Notes under the pieces: generated by a model
The model's database searches: none
What the model was told of the DNA's origin: nothing
What the model saw: the letters and a program-made list of their open reading frames with translations, nothing else
Translations under genes and position numbers: made by a program
DNA from: Nageia nagi
Lineage: Eukaryota; Pinophyta
DNA length: 64,000 nt
Assembly: GCA_050084985.1 (NCBI GenBank)
Contig: JBITNC010000002.1
Location: forward strand, 28,396,001-28,460,000
Direction: 5' to 3'
Part shown: one piece after another, positions 59,301-61,929 of the stretch
How positions within the stretch are numbered: position 1 is the stretch's first letter
Layout: every line of letters starts with the position of its first letter

Positions 59301-61889
59301 TCGCTCAAGGGACCAAATCTTGGGCAAATACTCCTCAAATGCTGATTGGAAGCTGACGTCTCACTGCTAGGGCCTTCAACCCCCAAAACTGACTGCAAGT
59401 CTGATGTGGACTGAAGGTTTTTTTCCTCAACCATGACCTAGTGAGGGCTACATCCCACTAACTCCTCCAAGTTGGGTTTACATCCAACTAGAGGCCCAAG
59501 AGATGGCGTTGCCACTCCAAAGATAGAACATGTCAAAATAGCTCAATGATGCATCCATAATGTTGCGCCAACCATATAAGTAGGAATCCTCCAAGGTTGG
59601 GCGCTCACACACCCCTCAAGGTGATGTCATGCTTGGGCGTCTGGATTGTGCCTCAAAATCACACCAAACCATGCACCTAGCCTCTAATCATGGGTTGTAC
59701 CTTGGGATCCACATTATGACACTTAAATGATCCTAAACTACTCTTAGGAGGGAGACGTCCCACTTAGGGCTCGCAATTGGTCCATGCGACCTATGTCTCT
59801 TGTCCTAAGTTACAATGATGCCTAATTACACATGCAATAAATAAATAAACACTCCTAAATACAAAATCACTGCTAAGGGATATGTCCAATAGAAACGGGA
59901 CGTTACAATAGCACATAATCCTAAAAAAGCCAACATTCTACAATGCCATCCCAAAATAGTAAAATACAAATGCTCTAGTCCATGACTTCCATAATTGGCC
60001 TTGATTAGCTAGAATTTTCATGCATTAGTTCTCATATCATCCAAAATCAAAATCATCTAGATCTATCATCTTATTGTAGCTAGGGCTCGCCCCTGACGAT
60101 CACACATCCATCAACAAGTTTCTAGACCTCAACTCTTTAGATAAATCTTCTCCTTATCTTCTCTTACAAATTTCCATAATCTTAATTGTTATATCTTATC
60201 TACATTTTGCATATTGTTAGTAATCTATTTCTCATCTTATCCACATTTGAGAATTTATTTTAATACATGTTCATTTATTTGAATATACGAACCACCCATG
60301 ATCTAATAAGACTTTCAAAAGCTATACTACAAAAGACATATGGTGATTCACCTTCTTTTGGAACTTGTTACTCAAACACCCCATGACCGACTTCCAAAAG
60401 CTATACTACAAAAGACTTATGGTCATTCATCTTCTTTCGAAACTTGCTATTGCAGTTTCAAAACTAGTTTATAGAGGATAAATTTATGGGCAAAGTCTAT
60501 GTGAGGAAAAATTATCACAATCATATACCACTTCCTTTCATACAGAATTTGTGTGCTTTTCACCAAAGTATGACCTATGTTTATCTTCATGGTATTCTGT
60601 GTTCAACTTTATAAAATTTCTCAGCTTGATTGATTCTTTATCACAGGGAAACTTACATGTATGTGTGCATGGTAATACAAATTTATGTTAACTGCATTTT
60701 TAATATAGGCTTGTTTAAATTCTCCAATAATACACAAATTACTTCATCTCAATACAAATTCCCCAATTAACAGCTCCATGCATGAGGTTTGGGACCTCCC
60801 CCATGAACTATTAAGTAAATGAAAAGATGCAACCAGCTAAGGATCCAAACTATTCTAATTCTTGCAAAATGTACATGAAGGAGATTCTGAAAGAAGAAAT
60901 GCAGAGCTTGCAGGAGGTTATCCATAACAAGATGGATTTCAAGATGGAAGAAATAAGAAAGAAGATGCATTGACAGCTCCACCATCTTCATGCAACTATA
61001 TGCTACATCAACCTGCATTTTGGGGACATTTGCGAACTGACGAATGAAATCCATGAAATGCTGATGAGGATCAACAAGAATTTAGCAACACTAAAGCAAG
61101 AAAATTGGAATAAGAAGAATAAGCTCAATAATACTCATAAACCTATGGAGGTTAGAGTTCGTCATAGCAGAAGTTCATCCACAGCTTTGTCCCTAAATGT
61201 TTTTGAAGGATGACTCTGAAACCACAAAGCAAGGTAGCCAAGCTCTACAAGTATGAAGGGAACTACCCATGTCCTATGTTGTGTGGATGTGCTGTGGAGA
61301 ATCTACAGCTGAAAAAGCAAATGCAGAAGTTGATGGAGAGATGGAGGCAAAGAACACTCTGGCATGTGGTGAAGAGGGTAAATGAAAATGGAAATTTGTG
61401 TTCTTTAGTTATCTGTGATATGAAACCTTAAAGTTTGAATAGGATGTTGGTAGTATAGGTGGGGCCTGCAATGCTTTATGCTAGCCTTTATTTTTTATCT
61501 TTTCATAGTATGGCCATATGATATATCTGGCATTCATGTGGTGAAATTGTCAGATATCCTCCAAGAGATCTTTTGTAACTATTTTACCCAAGTAATACAA
61601 GTTTTTGCCTGTCTTAAAAAAATGTAACCTCAACAGTGTTTTTCATTTATAAATTGGAACATAACTGAAACTTATTTACAATTTATAAAAGCAGTAAGAA
61701 AATATACCAATTGGTTCTAAATTACTGGCTTCAATTGTTGCTGTCACATCACCAATGCACTCCATTGTGGATGTCATCAAGGCAAACAACAGTGGCAAAA
61801 CTGCTGGAACATAGACTTTCAAAGGGAATGTATGCACCCAAAGGAAGGTCACCCAATCAGCATTTGCTATCTTTGTGCCAGTCACATAC
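5263..61889 (-). CDS. UapA-like purine (xanthine/urate) permease, NAT/NCS2 family, C-terminal half, three exons
   Basis: Three exons on the minus strand together encode about 250 residues matching the C-terminal half of NAT/NCS2 nucleobase transporters (fungal UapA is about 570 residues). These are multi-span membrane proteins that import purines with H+. Visible family features in order: MECIGD in the TM8 region (the Glu and Asp important for UapA transport), LADG in TM9, and the NAT signature around [10 protein letters not shown]. These are followed by RRNRF and a last hydrophobic segment ending [11 protein letters not shown]. The QNNG form and flanking residues resemble fungal UapA/UapC, not the ENVG form of the common plant NATs. 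Splice phases agree between all exons. The 5' part, with the promoter and first half of the protein, lies beyond the window. A 2-nt excess in exon 5529-5992 breaks the frame, so this copy is either a pseudogene or carries a sequence error. Substrate is inferred from family only. Confidence 0.85.
5379..5528 (-). other. Short GT-AG intron of the permease gene
   Basis: A 150-nt phase-1 intron with GTATGG donor and TTGTTGCAG acceptor separates the last two coding exons. It is of ordinary plant size, in strong contrast to the neighbouring 55.7 kb intron. Confidence 0.85.
5529..5992 (-). CDS. UapA-like permease exon (TM9-TM12 region, NAT signature), frameshifted
   Basis: The exon follows the acceptor TGCATTCAG and ends at AGAG|GTATGG. 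It begins by completing the Gly codon left by exon 61708-61889, then reads [16 protein letters not shown]. After that point the T5 run at plus-strand 5939-5943 (A5 in coding sense) contains two bases more than homology needs. Downstream in another frame it reads [14 protein letters not shown], the NAT signature, [20 protein letters not shown] and TRRNRF. Without the two bases, the spacing between Asp of LADG and Gln of QNNG equals that in UapA (20 residues) and the exit phase fits the next exon. As sequenced the frame reaches a TGA soon after the run. Confidence 0.85.
5999..8590. other. Intron sequence with degenerate GGAGGATC repeats, no gene seen
   Basis: From about 6740 to 7740 phrases such as GGAGGATC, CATCTC and CAACTC recur at irregular distances of roughly 50-70 bp, like a decayed minisatellite. 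No coding similarity was recognised. Short open frames here look fortuitous. Confidence 0.35.
8591..9640 (-). pseudogene. Copia-2 RT (YVDD) and RNase H fragments
   Basis: Read on the minus strand: [12 protein letters not shown] (the RT catalytic YVDD box) near 9349-9440, then [20 protein letters not shown] (RT-RNase H connector) at 8971-9156, and [15 protein letters not shown]...QLANIFTKG with a stop at 8591 (RNase H end). The pieces lie in different frames, so the protein is not translatable. Lengths are far below the several hundred residues of an intact copia RT-RH. Confidence 0.75.
9640..10440. other. Gap between copia-2 RT pieces; repeat-derived, no gene
   Basis: The first part (9590-9750) repeats a segment also seen near 1270-1420. 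Around 9900-10060 the words GGCTTGGGTGCT and TTGGG recur in a short local repeat. At 10250-10400 the GTGCATAAA/CTAATTTAG dispersed motif appears. This is probably an insertion of LTR debris into copia-2, but its limits could not be set. Confidence 0.35.
10440..10892 (-). pseudogene. Copia-2 RT N-terminal part
   Basis: The minus strand reads [37 protein letters not shown] (with a stop in place of Trp), [20 protein letters not shown] and [19 protein letters not shown]. These are the classic copia RT landmarks (VFKx[17 protein letters not shown], DVxxAFL). Several stops interrupt it. It directly abuts the insert 10898-13099. Confidence 0.8.
10898..13099. mobile_element. Insert in copia-2 with inverted LTR-like ends (TGTAATGTCCCCAATTT)
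   Basis: The left end reads TGTAATGTCCCCAATTTT and the right end is its inverse. The copia-2 frame rejoins across it (SSN to EPSSFEEAN), and possible TSDs are CATGT/CATTT. The left 1 kb looks like a plus-oriented LTR (GTGAGCCCT, GTGGGATGTCTCCCTCC, CTATAAGGAG). The right 0.9 kb looks like a different LTR in minus orientation. Between them (about 11858-12200) a minus-strand coding-like stretch reads [19 protein letters not shown] and [18 protein letters not shown], not recognised. It may be two nested LTRs or one rearranged element. Confidence 0.5.
13100..13685 (-). pseudogene. Copia-2 integrase C-terminal fragment
   Basis: The minus strand reads [32 protein letters not shown], then [32 protein letters not shown] and [13 protein letters not shown]. 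These match the end of the copia integrase core (TPQQNGVAERKNR, ARSML, FWAEAV) and the following GYS-K-YRLY...SRDVVFDE block. Stops and a frameshift are present. Confidence 0.75.
13686..14487. other. LTR-like flank of element A with a possible TATA box, no coding
   Basis: The stretch begins TTGTAGACACCTAAATTT and has GGTATAAATAGC near 13818, both typical of plant LTR starts and core promoters. No second copy was recognised in the window. It ends at the TSD of element A (TTCTT at 14483-14487). Confidence 0.35.
14488..14577 (-). repeat. Outer end of element A 3' LTR
   Basis: TGTAATGTTCCC followed by AAATTATTCTTATTCCGAAA, AGTAAACAAGCAATAATTCA and GAGCTAAAA matches 31600-31690 closely. It breaks off at CACTACA where LTR P1 begins. 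Confidence 0.75.
14578..14961 (+). repeat. LTR fragment P1 (D-type gypsy LTR)
   Basis: Starts TGTAACATCCCC and carries the shared block (GGACCCACGTTGTGAGCCCC, ATGAGGGA...TTTTCCTCC), similar to the element D LTR at 38987. It is cut at 14961 by LTR P2 after ACCCACGTG. Its other half was not found. Confidence 0.6.
15243..15413 (+). repeat. 30-bp tandem repeat (CCCCACRTTGGC...) in LTR P2
   Basis: More than five consecutive 30-bp units each start CCCCACGTTGGCA or CCCCACATTGGCA, followed by TAAAGGTGCCTGGGA. The same core and period occur in solo LTR S near 29222-29390 and inside element D at 47341-47550. Confidence 0.9.
15627..16374 (-). mobile_element. Solo LTR M2, exact TSD CGTGG
   Basis: A 748-bp unit begins TGAAATGACTC and ends TTTTGGGACATTACA (so in its own sense TGTAATGTCCC...TTTCA). 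It is flanked by exact CGTGG repeats (15622-15626 and 16375-16379) that interrupt LTR P2. There is no internal region. Confidence 0.85.
16645..17147 (-). repeat. Copia-1 3' LTR
   Basis: 503 bp; in element sense it runs TGTTGGAATGTATAATGC... to ...TCAAATCTCTTAGCA. Immediately upstream in element sense is a purine tract AAAGGGGGAG (plus-strand 17148-17157), the expected polypurine tract. A probable TATA region CCTATAAATAGAAGG lies near 16920. Confidence 0.8.
17158..17855. other. Copia-1 3' untranslated stretch
   Basis: Between the RNase H stop and the polypurine tract there is AT-rich sequence with a near-duplicate pair (AGTTCCTCACA/CATATGGATAACT at about 17615-17650 and AGTTTCTGACATATGGATAATT at about 17665-17690). 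No coding was recognised. Confidence 0.5.
17856..21450 (-). pseudogene. Copia-1 gag-pol polyprotein remnant
   Basis: Domains in order on the minus strand: gag end ([20 protein letters not shown]) near 21300-21400; zinc knuckle CNYCGI-stop-GHKNVDC near 20922-20965; protease-like [12 protein letters not shown] near 20790-20830; GAG-pre-integrase and HHCC to [14 protein letters not shown]. The integrase core follows ([39 protein letters not shown]), then RT ([70 protein letters not shown]) and a decayed RNase H ending near 17856. Stops occur in the knuckle, after TPQ, before CWMETM and through RNase H. Confidence 0.85.
21460..22041 (-). CDS. Unrecognised 193-residue open frame between copia-1 and element A protease
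   Basis: A continuous minus-strand frame starts ATG-W-R-G-Y-V and ends DRMIWECFS. It is rich in aliphatic and Ala residues (for example [29 protein letters not shown]). I do not recognise it. It is not the canonical copia gag, although the stop is followed in the same frame by copia gag-like sequence. It could be a host gene piece captured by element A or copia-1; the alternating hydrophobic pattern is only vaguely like helical ARM-type repeats. It could equally be a chance frame. Confidence 0.25.
   Translation of the reverse strand: MWRGYVCEFGGKPFCNKGRGGFTRLLKTVGFAIKIFVVLASFDYFLDTRMYAWRFVLEVIKTLFLFMEASLDEGVTAAGALVVFGPFDDGFGNNMHALRAALMTVGVNSAWTTFNEDCEGDVHVVRAAYDPMIPSVTRRALMFFFKIAWKSSQCKIEGIKYGVDLLMALGDIMVTLDDGLVDIEDRMIWECFS
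22280..22850 (-). pseudogene. Element A aspartic protease fragment
   Basis: The minus strand reads [13 protein letters not shown], an acidic linker ([16 protein letters not shown]), GMIA[16 protein letters not shown], then [19 protein letters not shown] and [15 protein letters not shown]. This is the same protease as in elements C and D. The catalytic motif reads DLRA instead of DSGA, and stops follow. The gag knuckle that should precede it ([14 protein letters not shown]) is at about 30100-30180, split off by solo LTR S. Confidence 0.8.
23273..26252 (-). pseudogene. hAT transposase (BED finger, DUF659, dimerisation domain), four in-frame TAGs
   Basis: Seven exons fit GT-AG rules for most junctions: 26252-25358, 25222-24973, about 24860-24679, 24539-24272, 24163-24017, 23914-23616, 23506-23273. 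The start is MSSPSCRKD. The BED-type finger is [11 protein letters not shown]...KFHL...CP (residues about 30-65). A Pro-rich linker and DUF659 ([16 protein letters not shown]) follow, then [41 protein letters not shown] and the C-terminal dimerisation motif ([23 protein letters not shown]). TAG stops lie at 25395-25397, 25358-25360 (last codon of exon 1), 24829-24831 and 24085-24087. At the second and third, family members usually have Gln. The exon 3 acceptor also looks damaged. Confidence 0.85.
27324..27500 (+). repeat. 15-bp tandem repeat with TTCCGGAA palindromes (inside hAT)
   Basis: Eleven TTCCGGAA palindromes are spaced mostly at 15 bp in units such as GTGTTCCGGAAGTGA. The array directly precedes the longer satellite units. 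The open frame on the opposite strand (27258-27584) with a five-residue repeat is a by-product of this period. Confidence 0.92.
27520..28545 (+). repeat. Satellite array of about ten 97-120 bp units with TGACGTCA and TTCCGGAA sites (inside hAT)
   Basis: Each unit reads roughly GGGTCCCGGAAGTGATGAC, RTCATCCRGGAGTGATC, AAGATCCGGAACCAGTATAA, CATTCCGGAATTA. Short units (about 97 bp) continue GATGATAGAGCTTAATTGTA. Longer ones (about 119 bp) instead carry AAGATGACGTCACGGGGAGA and a TTTTAAGTGAAAA tail. Unit starts lie near 27526, 27622, 27719, 27838, 27938, 28035, 28155, 28253, 28373 and 28471. Six perfect TGACGTCA palindromes and about ten TTCCGGAA palindromes are present. Long and short units alternate in a higher-order pattern. 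Position upstream of the transposase start suggests a subterminal binding or promoter array. Confidence 0.9.
28740..28997 (-). repeat. hAT right subterminal region with AATCGG repeats
   Basis: AATCGG or its inverse CCGATT occurs many times here, and again at the left end (22925-23000: GAATCGGAATC, AAATCGGATAAAATCGGC). Clusters of a short motif near both ends are typical transposase binding sites in hAT elements such as Ac (AAACGG). The role here is inferred. Confidence 0.7.
30129..31400 (-). pseudogene. Element A gag (Retrotrans_gag type) with knuckle
   Basis: Minus-strand blocks in several frames. An N-terminal charged region lies at 31025-31384. Then come [19 protein letters not shown] and [20 protein letters not shown], followed by [16 protein letters not shown] and [19 protein letters not shown] with [14 protein letters not shown] at 30486-30740. 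Next are [18 protein letters not shown] and the Cys/His knuckle [14 protein letters not shown] near 30110-30170. The W-LQ-YF...A-x-WW...F-RFD pattern is the gypsy capsid. Frameshifts separate the blocks. Solo LTR S interrupts the frame just after the knuckle. Confidence 0.8.
31588..31599 (-). other. Element A primer binding site (tRNA-iMet)
   Basis: On the minus strand TGGTATCAGAGC lies directly beside the 5' LTR; it is complementary to the 3' end of plant initiator Met tRNA. Confidence 0.9.
31600..32372 (-). repeat. Element A 5' LTR
   Basis: About 773 bp, ending on the plus strand at GGGGACATCACA. It shows the shared block (AGGAGGGAGACATCCCACTT, GGGCTCACAATTGGTCCAT) and AATAAATAAATAAACACTCC, all also present in the LTRs of element B, so A and B are one LTR family. 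Confidence 0.8.
32378..32853. other. Flank between element A and a hAT derivative; nothing recognised
   Basis: AT-rich, with a C-rich stretch near 32460 (CCACCCCCACCCCCC). No open frame or repeat copy was recognised. Confidence 0.3.
32854..35355 (-). mobile_element. Deleted hAT-like element (about 1.3 kb net) split by solo LTR M3
   Basis: Ends share an inverted CATAGAATAAAAA (32854 and 35355). Flanks CGTAAAAG and ATTAAAAG match at 6 of 8 bases. Both halves are rich in A/T tracts with repeated ACGT-containing words (TACGTAGAAA, CCACGTTTTC). Near 34620-34830 the minus strand has a possible transposase tail ([12 protein letters not shown], then Ser/Pro-rich, ending [11 protein letters not shown]). 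It looks like a non-autonomous derivative keeping only the C-terminal end of a transposase. Confidence 0.55.
33100..34315 (-). mobile_element. Solo LTR M3, TSD CATTG/CAATG
   Basis: 1216 bp from TGTAATGATCC to GGGGGACGTCACA, flanked by 5-bp repeats matching at 4 of 5 bases. It contains the shared block inverted (AGGAGGGAGACATCCCACTT, GGGGCTCATAGTGGGGTCCA) and CAACGTTGGGA-type motifs. It lies inside the hAT derivative. Confidence 0.8.
35364..36042. other. Left flank of element B; copia-like LTR debris
   Basis: Contains the dispersed motif (near 35660-35760: CTTCTAATTTAGAATTATTT, ATGCACATTGTTTTAGATAG, GTGAACCCAAAGCTAG) also seen near 130-260, 1780-1910, 2600-2700 and 10250-10380. No coding region was seen. 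Confidence 0.45.
36048..36845 (-). repeat. Element B 3' LTR
   Basis: 798 bp from TGTAATATGATAAAC to AACGGGATATTACA. Nearly collinear with 59107-59907. It carries AGAGAGACATCCCACTTGGG, GGCTCACAATTGGTCC and the CCAACGTCTCG/GCCAACCTCTC wording of this LTR family. Confidence 0.9.
36846..38754 (-). pseudogene. Element B RNase H, integrase and chromodomain-like tail
   Basis: Minus-strand blocks: [19 protein letters not shown] (RT end); VCDASKYEL (RNase H start); DALSR near 38320; an integrase finger ([11 protein letters not shown]...[14 protein letters not shown]) near 37950-38080; the integrase core ([30 protein letters not shown]) near 37800-37900. A C-terminal part reads [20 protein letters not shown] and [14 protein letters not shown], then [20 protein letters not shown] at 36841-37023. 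The last is the integrase-tail chromodomain-like module of chromoviruses. Frameshifts and stops occur throughout. Confidence 0.85.
41260..42297 (-). CDS. Acidic, Cys-rich repetitive protein of element E (345 residues)
   Basis: A long open frame rich in Glu, Asp, Cys and Met. A loose module recurs: [42 protein letters not shown], and variants KECSM and DECF. It follows the gag frame after one TAA (42304-42306) in the same reading frame, so it was probably once the C-terminal part of a longer gag-derived protein. The true start is unclear (the frame opens with TTG at 42297). It ends with a hydrophobic stretch ([20 protein letters not shown]) that could be a membrane segment. I recognise no family. 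An intact 1 kb frame in an element that lacks pol is unusual. Confidence 0.6.
   Translation of the reverse strand: MEGPYILEESYGDSCEEPCFKDPFEGLFEDMSYEGMHDDEFFLEEEDLYDEEPCERPCKPLVGMECCNDIHIDHKEDECFMEEAYEECLMKKAYCKDEEAPNEEDSYNQATTILMEENIEDKEHCWLPYDADHSHGVKKNKECSMEEAYDVCLKEAIWDNDPREIIDDLMLKGEDHLSRVKNEDDYLKGEIENSEITIDGLHGEMEASKEPESCLIEVTMCKEEPWEFLIMNEEMIASKATSMESLWTSTHQNIIGGDDLLLFGLFANATNECLLTRCLKDSLKAIMEDGECLIKESFEDCLMETTFVWRDNLCEEQHMVAFVIGHFMSMFVLIFCVKICESCLV
42304..42665 (-). pseudogene. Element E partial copia gag (UBN2-like)
   Basis: Minus strand: [31 protein letters not shown], then after a frameshift [40 protein letters not shown] and [12 protein letters not shown]. These are the N-terminal landmarks of copia gag (F-G-NY-W...L-AKDLWE...A-WE-L). 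Only about 120 residues remain before the TAA that separates it from the acidic frame; no zinc knuckle follows. Confidence 0.75.
45338..45349 (+). other. Element D primer binding site (one mismatch)
   Basis: TGGTATCATAGC, one base from the tRNA-iMet complement TGGTATCAGAGC, one base after the 5' LTR end. Confidence 0.85.
45422..46740 (+). pseudogene. Element D gag with knuckle
   Basis: Starts [18 protein letters not shown] and runs through a basic/Ser-rich region. A TAG follows WMEDV, and a long clean stretch covers 45653-46036. The capsid part reads [40 protein letters not shown] and [18 protein letters not shown] (46003-46350). It continues [19 protein letters not shown] and the knuckle [14 protein letters not shown] near 46660-46700, then [15 protein letters not shown]. 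Two stops and frameshifts interrupt it. It closely resembles the gags of A and C. Confidence 0.8.
46760..47230 (+). pseudogene. Element D aspartic protease
   Basis: Plus-strand frame [20 protein letters not shown], then [40 protein letters not shown] and [13 protein letters not shown]. This is a retropepsin-like fold with catalytic motif DRGA in place of DSGA. The frame shifts after TSSHHLG. A tail similar to element C (LGIHTNY-type) follows. Confidence 0.8.
47341..47690 (+). repeat. 30-bp tandem repeat inside element D
   Basis: Units of exactly 30 bp begin at 47341, 47371, 47401, 47431, 47461, 47491 and 47521 with CCCACATTGG, CCCACGTTGG or variants, then ACATGGAGGGGTCTTGGCAT. Later units (to about 47690) drift slightly. 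Alternate units are more alike (60-bp dimer). The core matches the LTR repeat at 15243-15413. Confidence 0.92.
47693..49351 (+). repeat. Element D 3' LTR, composite
   Basis: Starts TGTAACATCCCC and ends GATATTACA. Up to about 48068 it follows one LTR variant (CCATGGACCCCATTGTGAGC, GTGGGACGTATCCCTCCC). Then homology switches to the start region of the D 5' LTR (TTAATTGTTGTTAATTCC onwards) and repeats the shared block at about 48110-48160. The result is about 230 bp longer than the 5' LTR. This suggests a partial duplication or truncated insertion. Confidence 0.65.
50517..51746 (-). mobile_element. Solo LTR M5 in element B
   Basis: 1230 bp from TGTAAAGATCAAATTACAAT to AAGGGGGACATCA. Same family as M4. 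Removing it rejoins the element B frame (FSHLVP to IAPLT). The right end seems to have lost a few bases, so no clean TSD is present. A nearly exact 45-bp direct repeat (ACGTTAGGATTAGGGCATCA) occurs around 50622-50715. Confidence 0.75.
51747..52521 (-). pseudogene. Element B reverse transcriptase
   Basis: Minus strand: [115 protein letters not shown] and [13 protein letters not shown]. These are the complete gypsy RT boxes, with FFDD as the usual catalytic form. The central frame 51966-52421 is open. After LDSILEIL a stop occurs, then decayed thumb sequence [20 protein letters not shown]. Element C interrupts the frame just upstream. Confidence 0.92.
52527..53751 (-). repeat. Element C 3' LTR
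   Basis: TGTGATGGTCC to AGGGAAGTCACA. Carries GAGGGAGATGTCCCACTTGG, GCTCACAGTAGATTCCA and an internal duplication of GGGGGTCATAAAGGCCCTTT at 53385 and 53412. The polypurine side shows AAGCTTCCCTTCTCAAATTG, inverse of a purine tract. Confidence 0.88.
54483..56608 (-). pseudogene. Element C gag-protease frame
   Basis: Starts [20 protein letters not shown], with a stop soon after, then a long Arg/His/Glu-rich segment (56042-56398). The capsid core follows in broken frames near 55400-55680. A clean 288-residue frame (54483-55349) reads [20 protein letters not shown], knuckle-like [23 protein letters not shown], an acidic linker, and the protease core [40 protein letters not shown], ending [10 protein letters not shown]. 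The catalytic motif is DPGA rather than DSGA. This is the best-preserved protease of the window. Confidence 0.85.
56675..56686 (-). other. Element C primer binding site
   Basis: TGGTATCAGAGC on the minus strand, two bases inside the 5' LTR. Confidence 0.92.
56689..57872 (-). repeat. Element C 5' LTR
   Basis: TGTGATGGTCC to GGGGCGTCACC, about 1184 bp, closely similar along its length to 52527-53751 with scattered transitions. Shared block GAGGGAGACGTCCCACTTGG and GCTCACAGTGGGGTCCA near 57722-57758. Confidence 0.9.
57878..58900 (-). pseudogene. Element B gag, joined directly to the RT linker
   Basis: Minus strand: [20 protein letters not shown] and [20 protein letters not shown] near 58480-58620. 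Then come [40 protein letters not shown] and a basic tail (58100-58411), a stop, then [40 protein letters not shown] and [20 protein letters not shown] leading into RT. The linker preceding RT thus follows gag with no knuckle or DSGA protease between. Either this lineage lost them or this copy has an internal deletion. Confidence 0.75.
59094..59105 (-). other. Element B primer binding site
   Basis: TGGTATCAGAGC on the minus strand, one base from the 5' LTR end. Confidence 0.92.
59107..59907 (-). repeat. Element B 5' LTR
   Basis: 801 bp from TGTAATATGACAAAC to AACGGGACGTTACA, pairing with 36048-36845. Contains a short local duplication (AGCAATTAGCAAATTAGCAA) at the start. Confidence 0.9.
60294..60446 (+). 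repeat. Two-copy 79-bp tandem duplication
   Basis: CCATGA...GACTTTCAAAAGCTATACTA at 60310 recurs as GACTTCCAAAAGCTATACTA at 60389, followed in both by CAAAAGAC-TATGGT-ATTCA and CTTCTTT-GAACTTG. Ten or fewer mismatches by eye. Confidence 0.85.
60880..61440 (+). pseudogene. Degenerate coding-like stretch (coiled-coil composition), possible processed pseudogene
   Basis: In one plus-strand frame: [34 protein letters not shown], stop, then [40 protein letters not shown]. After frame changes: [20 protein letters not shown]. The Lys/Glu/Leu pattern suggests an amphipathic helical protein. A 3'-UTR-like tail and a short A run (about 61615-61622) follow. I do not recognise the protein; the stops show it is not functional as read. 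Confidence 0.3.
61708..61889 (-). CDS. UapA-like permease exon (TM7-TM8 region)
   Basis: This 182-nt exon is bounded by an acceptor (TTGGTTTGCAG before position 61889) and a donor (GTATAT from 61707). It enters in phase 2 and leaves in phase 1. It encodes [11 protein letters not shown], then [19 protein letters not shown] and [10 protein letters not shown], ending [10 protein letters not shown]. The FLWV-TFPL-VYGPAV-P pattern and E-IGD-TAT are diagnostic for UapA-type NATs. The preceding exon would lie upstream of 64000; a LINE occupies most of the visible upstream intron. Confidence 0.88.
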
Positions 61890-61929
61890 CTGCAAACCAA
61901 TATAAGTATCAACTATATACAAAAAAAAT

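Larger units (their letters stand above)
36048..59907 (-). mobile_element. Gypsy element B (gag + RT-RH-IN, chromodomain-like tail), carrying three large inserts
   Basis: LTRs 36048-36845 and 59107-59907 (about 800 bp each) are flanked by TTAGC and ATAGC (4 of 5 match). The PBS lies at 59094-59105 and a purine-rich tract (GAGAGGGGAGGAT) next to the 3' LTR. Removing inserts P4 (38760-50488), M5 (50517-51746) and C (52527-57872) leaves about 5.5 kb. Coding then rejoins: GFEHIIQFEPG spans the C insertion, and FSHLVP-IAPLT-stop-FTKDAYVW spans M5 and P4. Order is gag, RT, RNase H, integrase. No knuckle or protease is visible between gag and the RT linker. Stops make it defective. Confidence 0.88.
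5993..61707 (-). other. Giant phase-1 intron (about 55.7 kb) filled with nested transposons
   Basis: The donor (G|GTATATTT) is at 61707 and the acceptor (GCATTCAG) ends at 5993. The two flanking exons rejoin exactly in phase and in protein homology ([14 protein letters not shown]), so the interval is one intron, unless the locus is split by assembly error. It contains elements A, B, C, D and E, two copia elements, two hAT elements and several solo LTRs described below. Such size is known for conifers and other gymnosperms. Confidence 0.75.
59913..61707. other. Right flank of element B up to the permease exon
   Basis: Non-LTR sequence of ordinary composition. It holds a tandem duplication (60294-60446) and a coding-like degenerate stretch on the plus strand (60880-61440), described separately. 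The remainder shows no gene. Confidence 0.5.
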
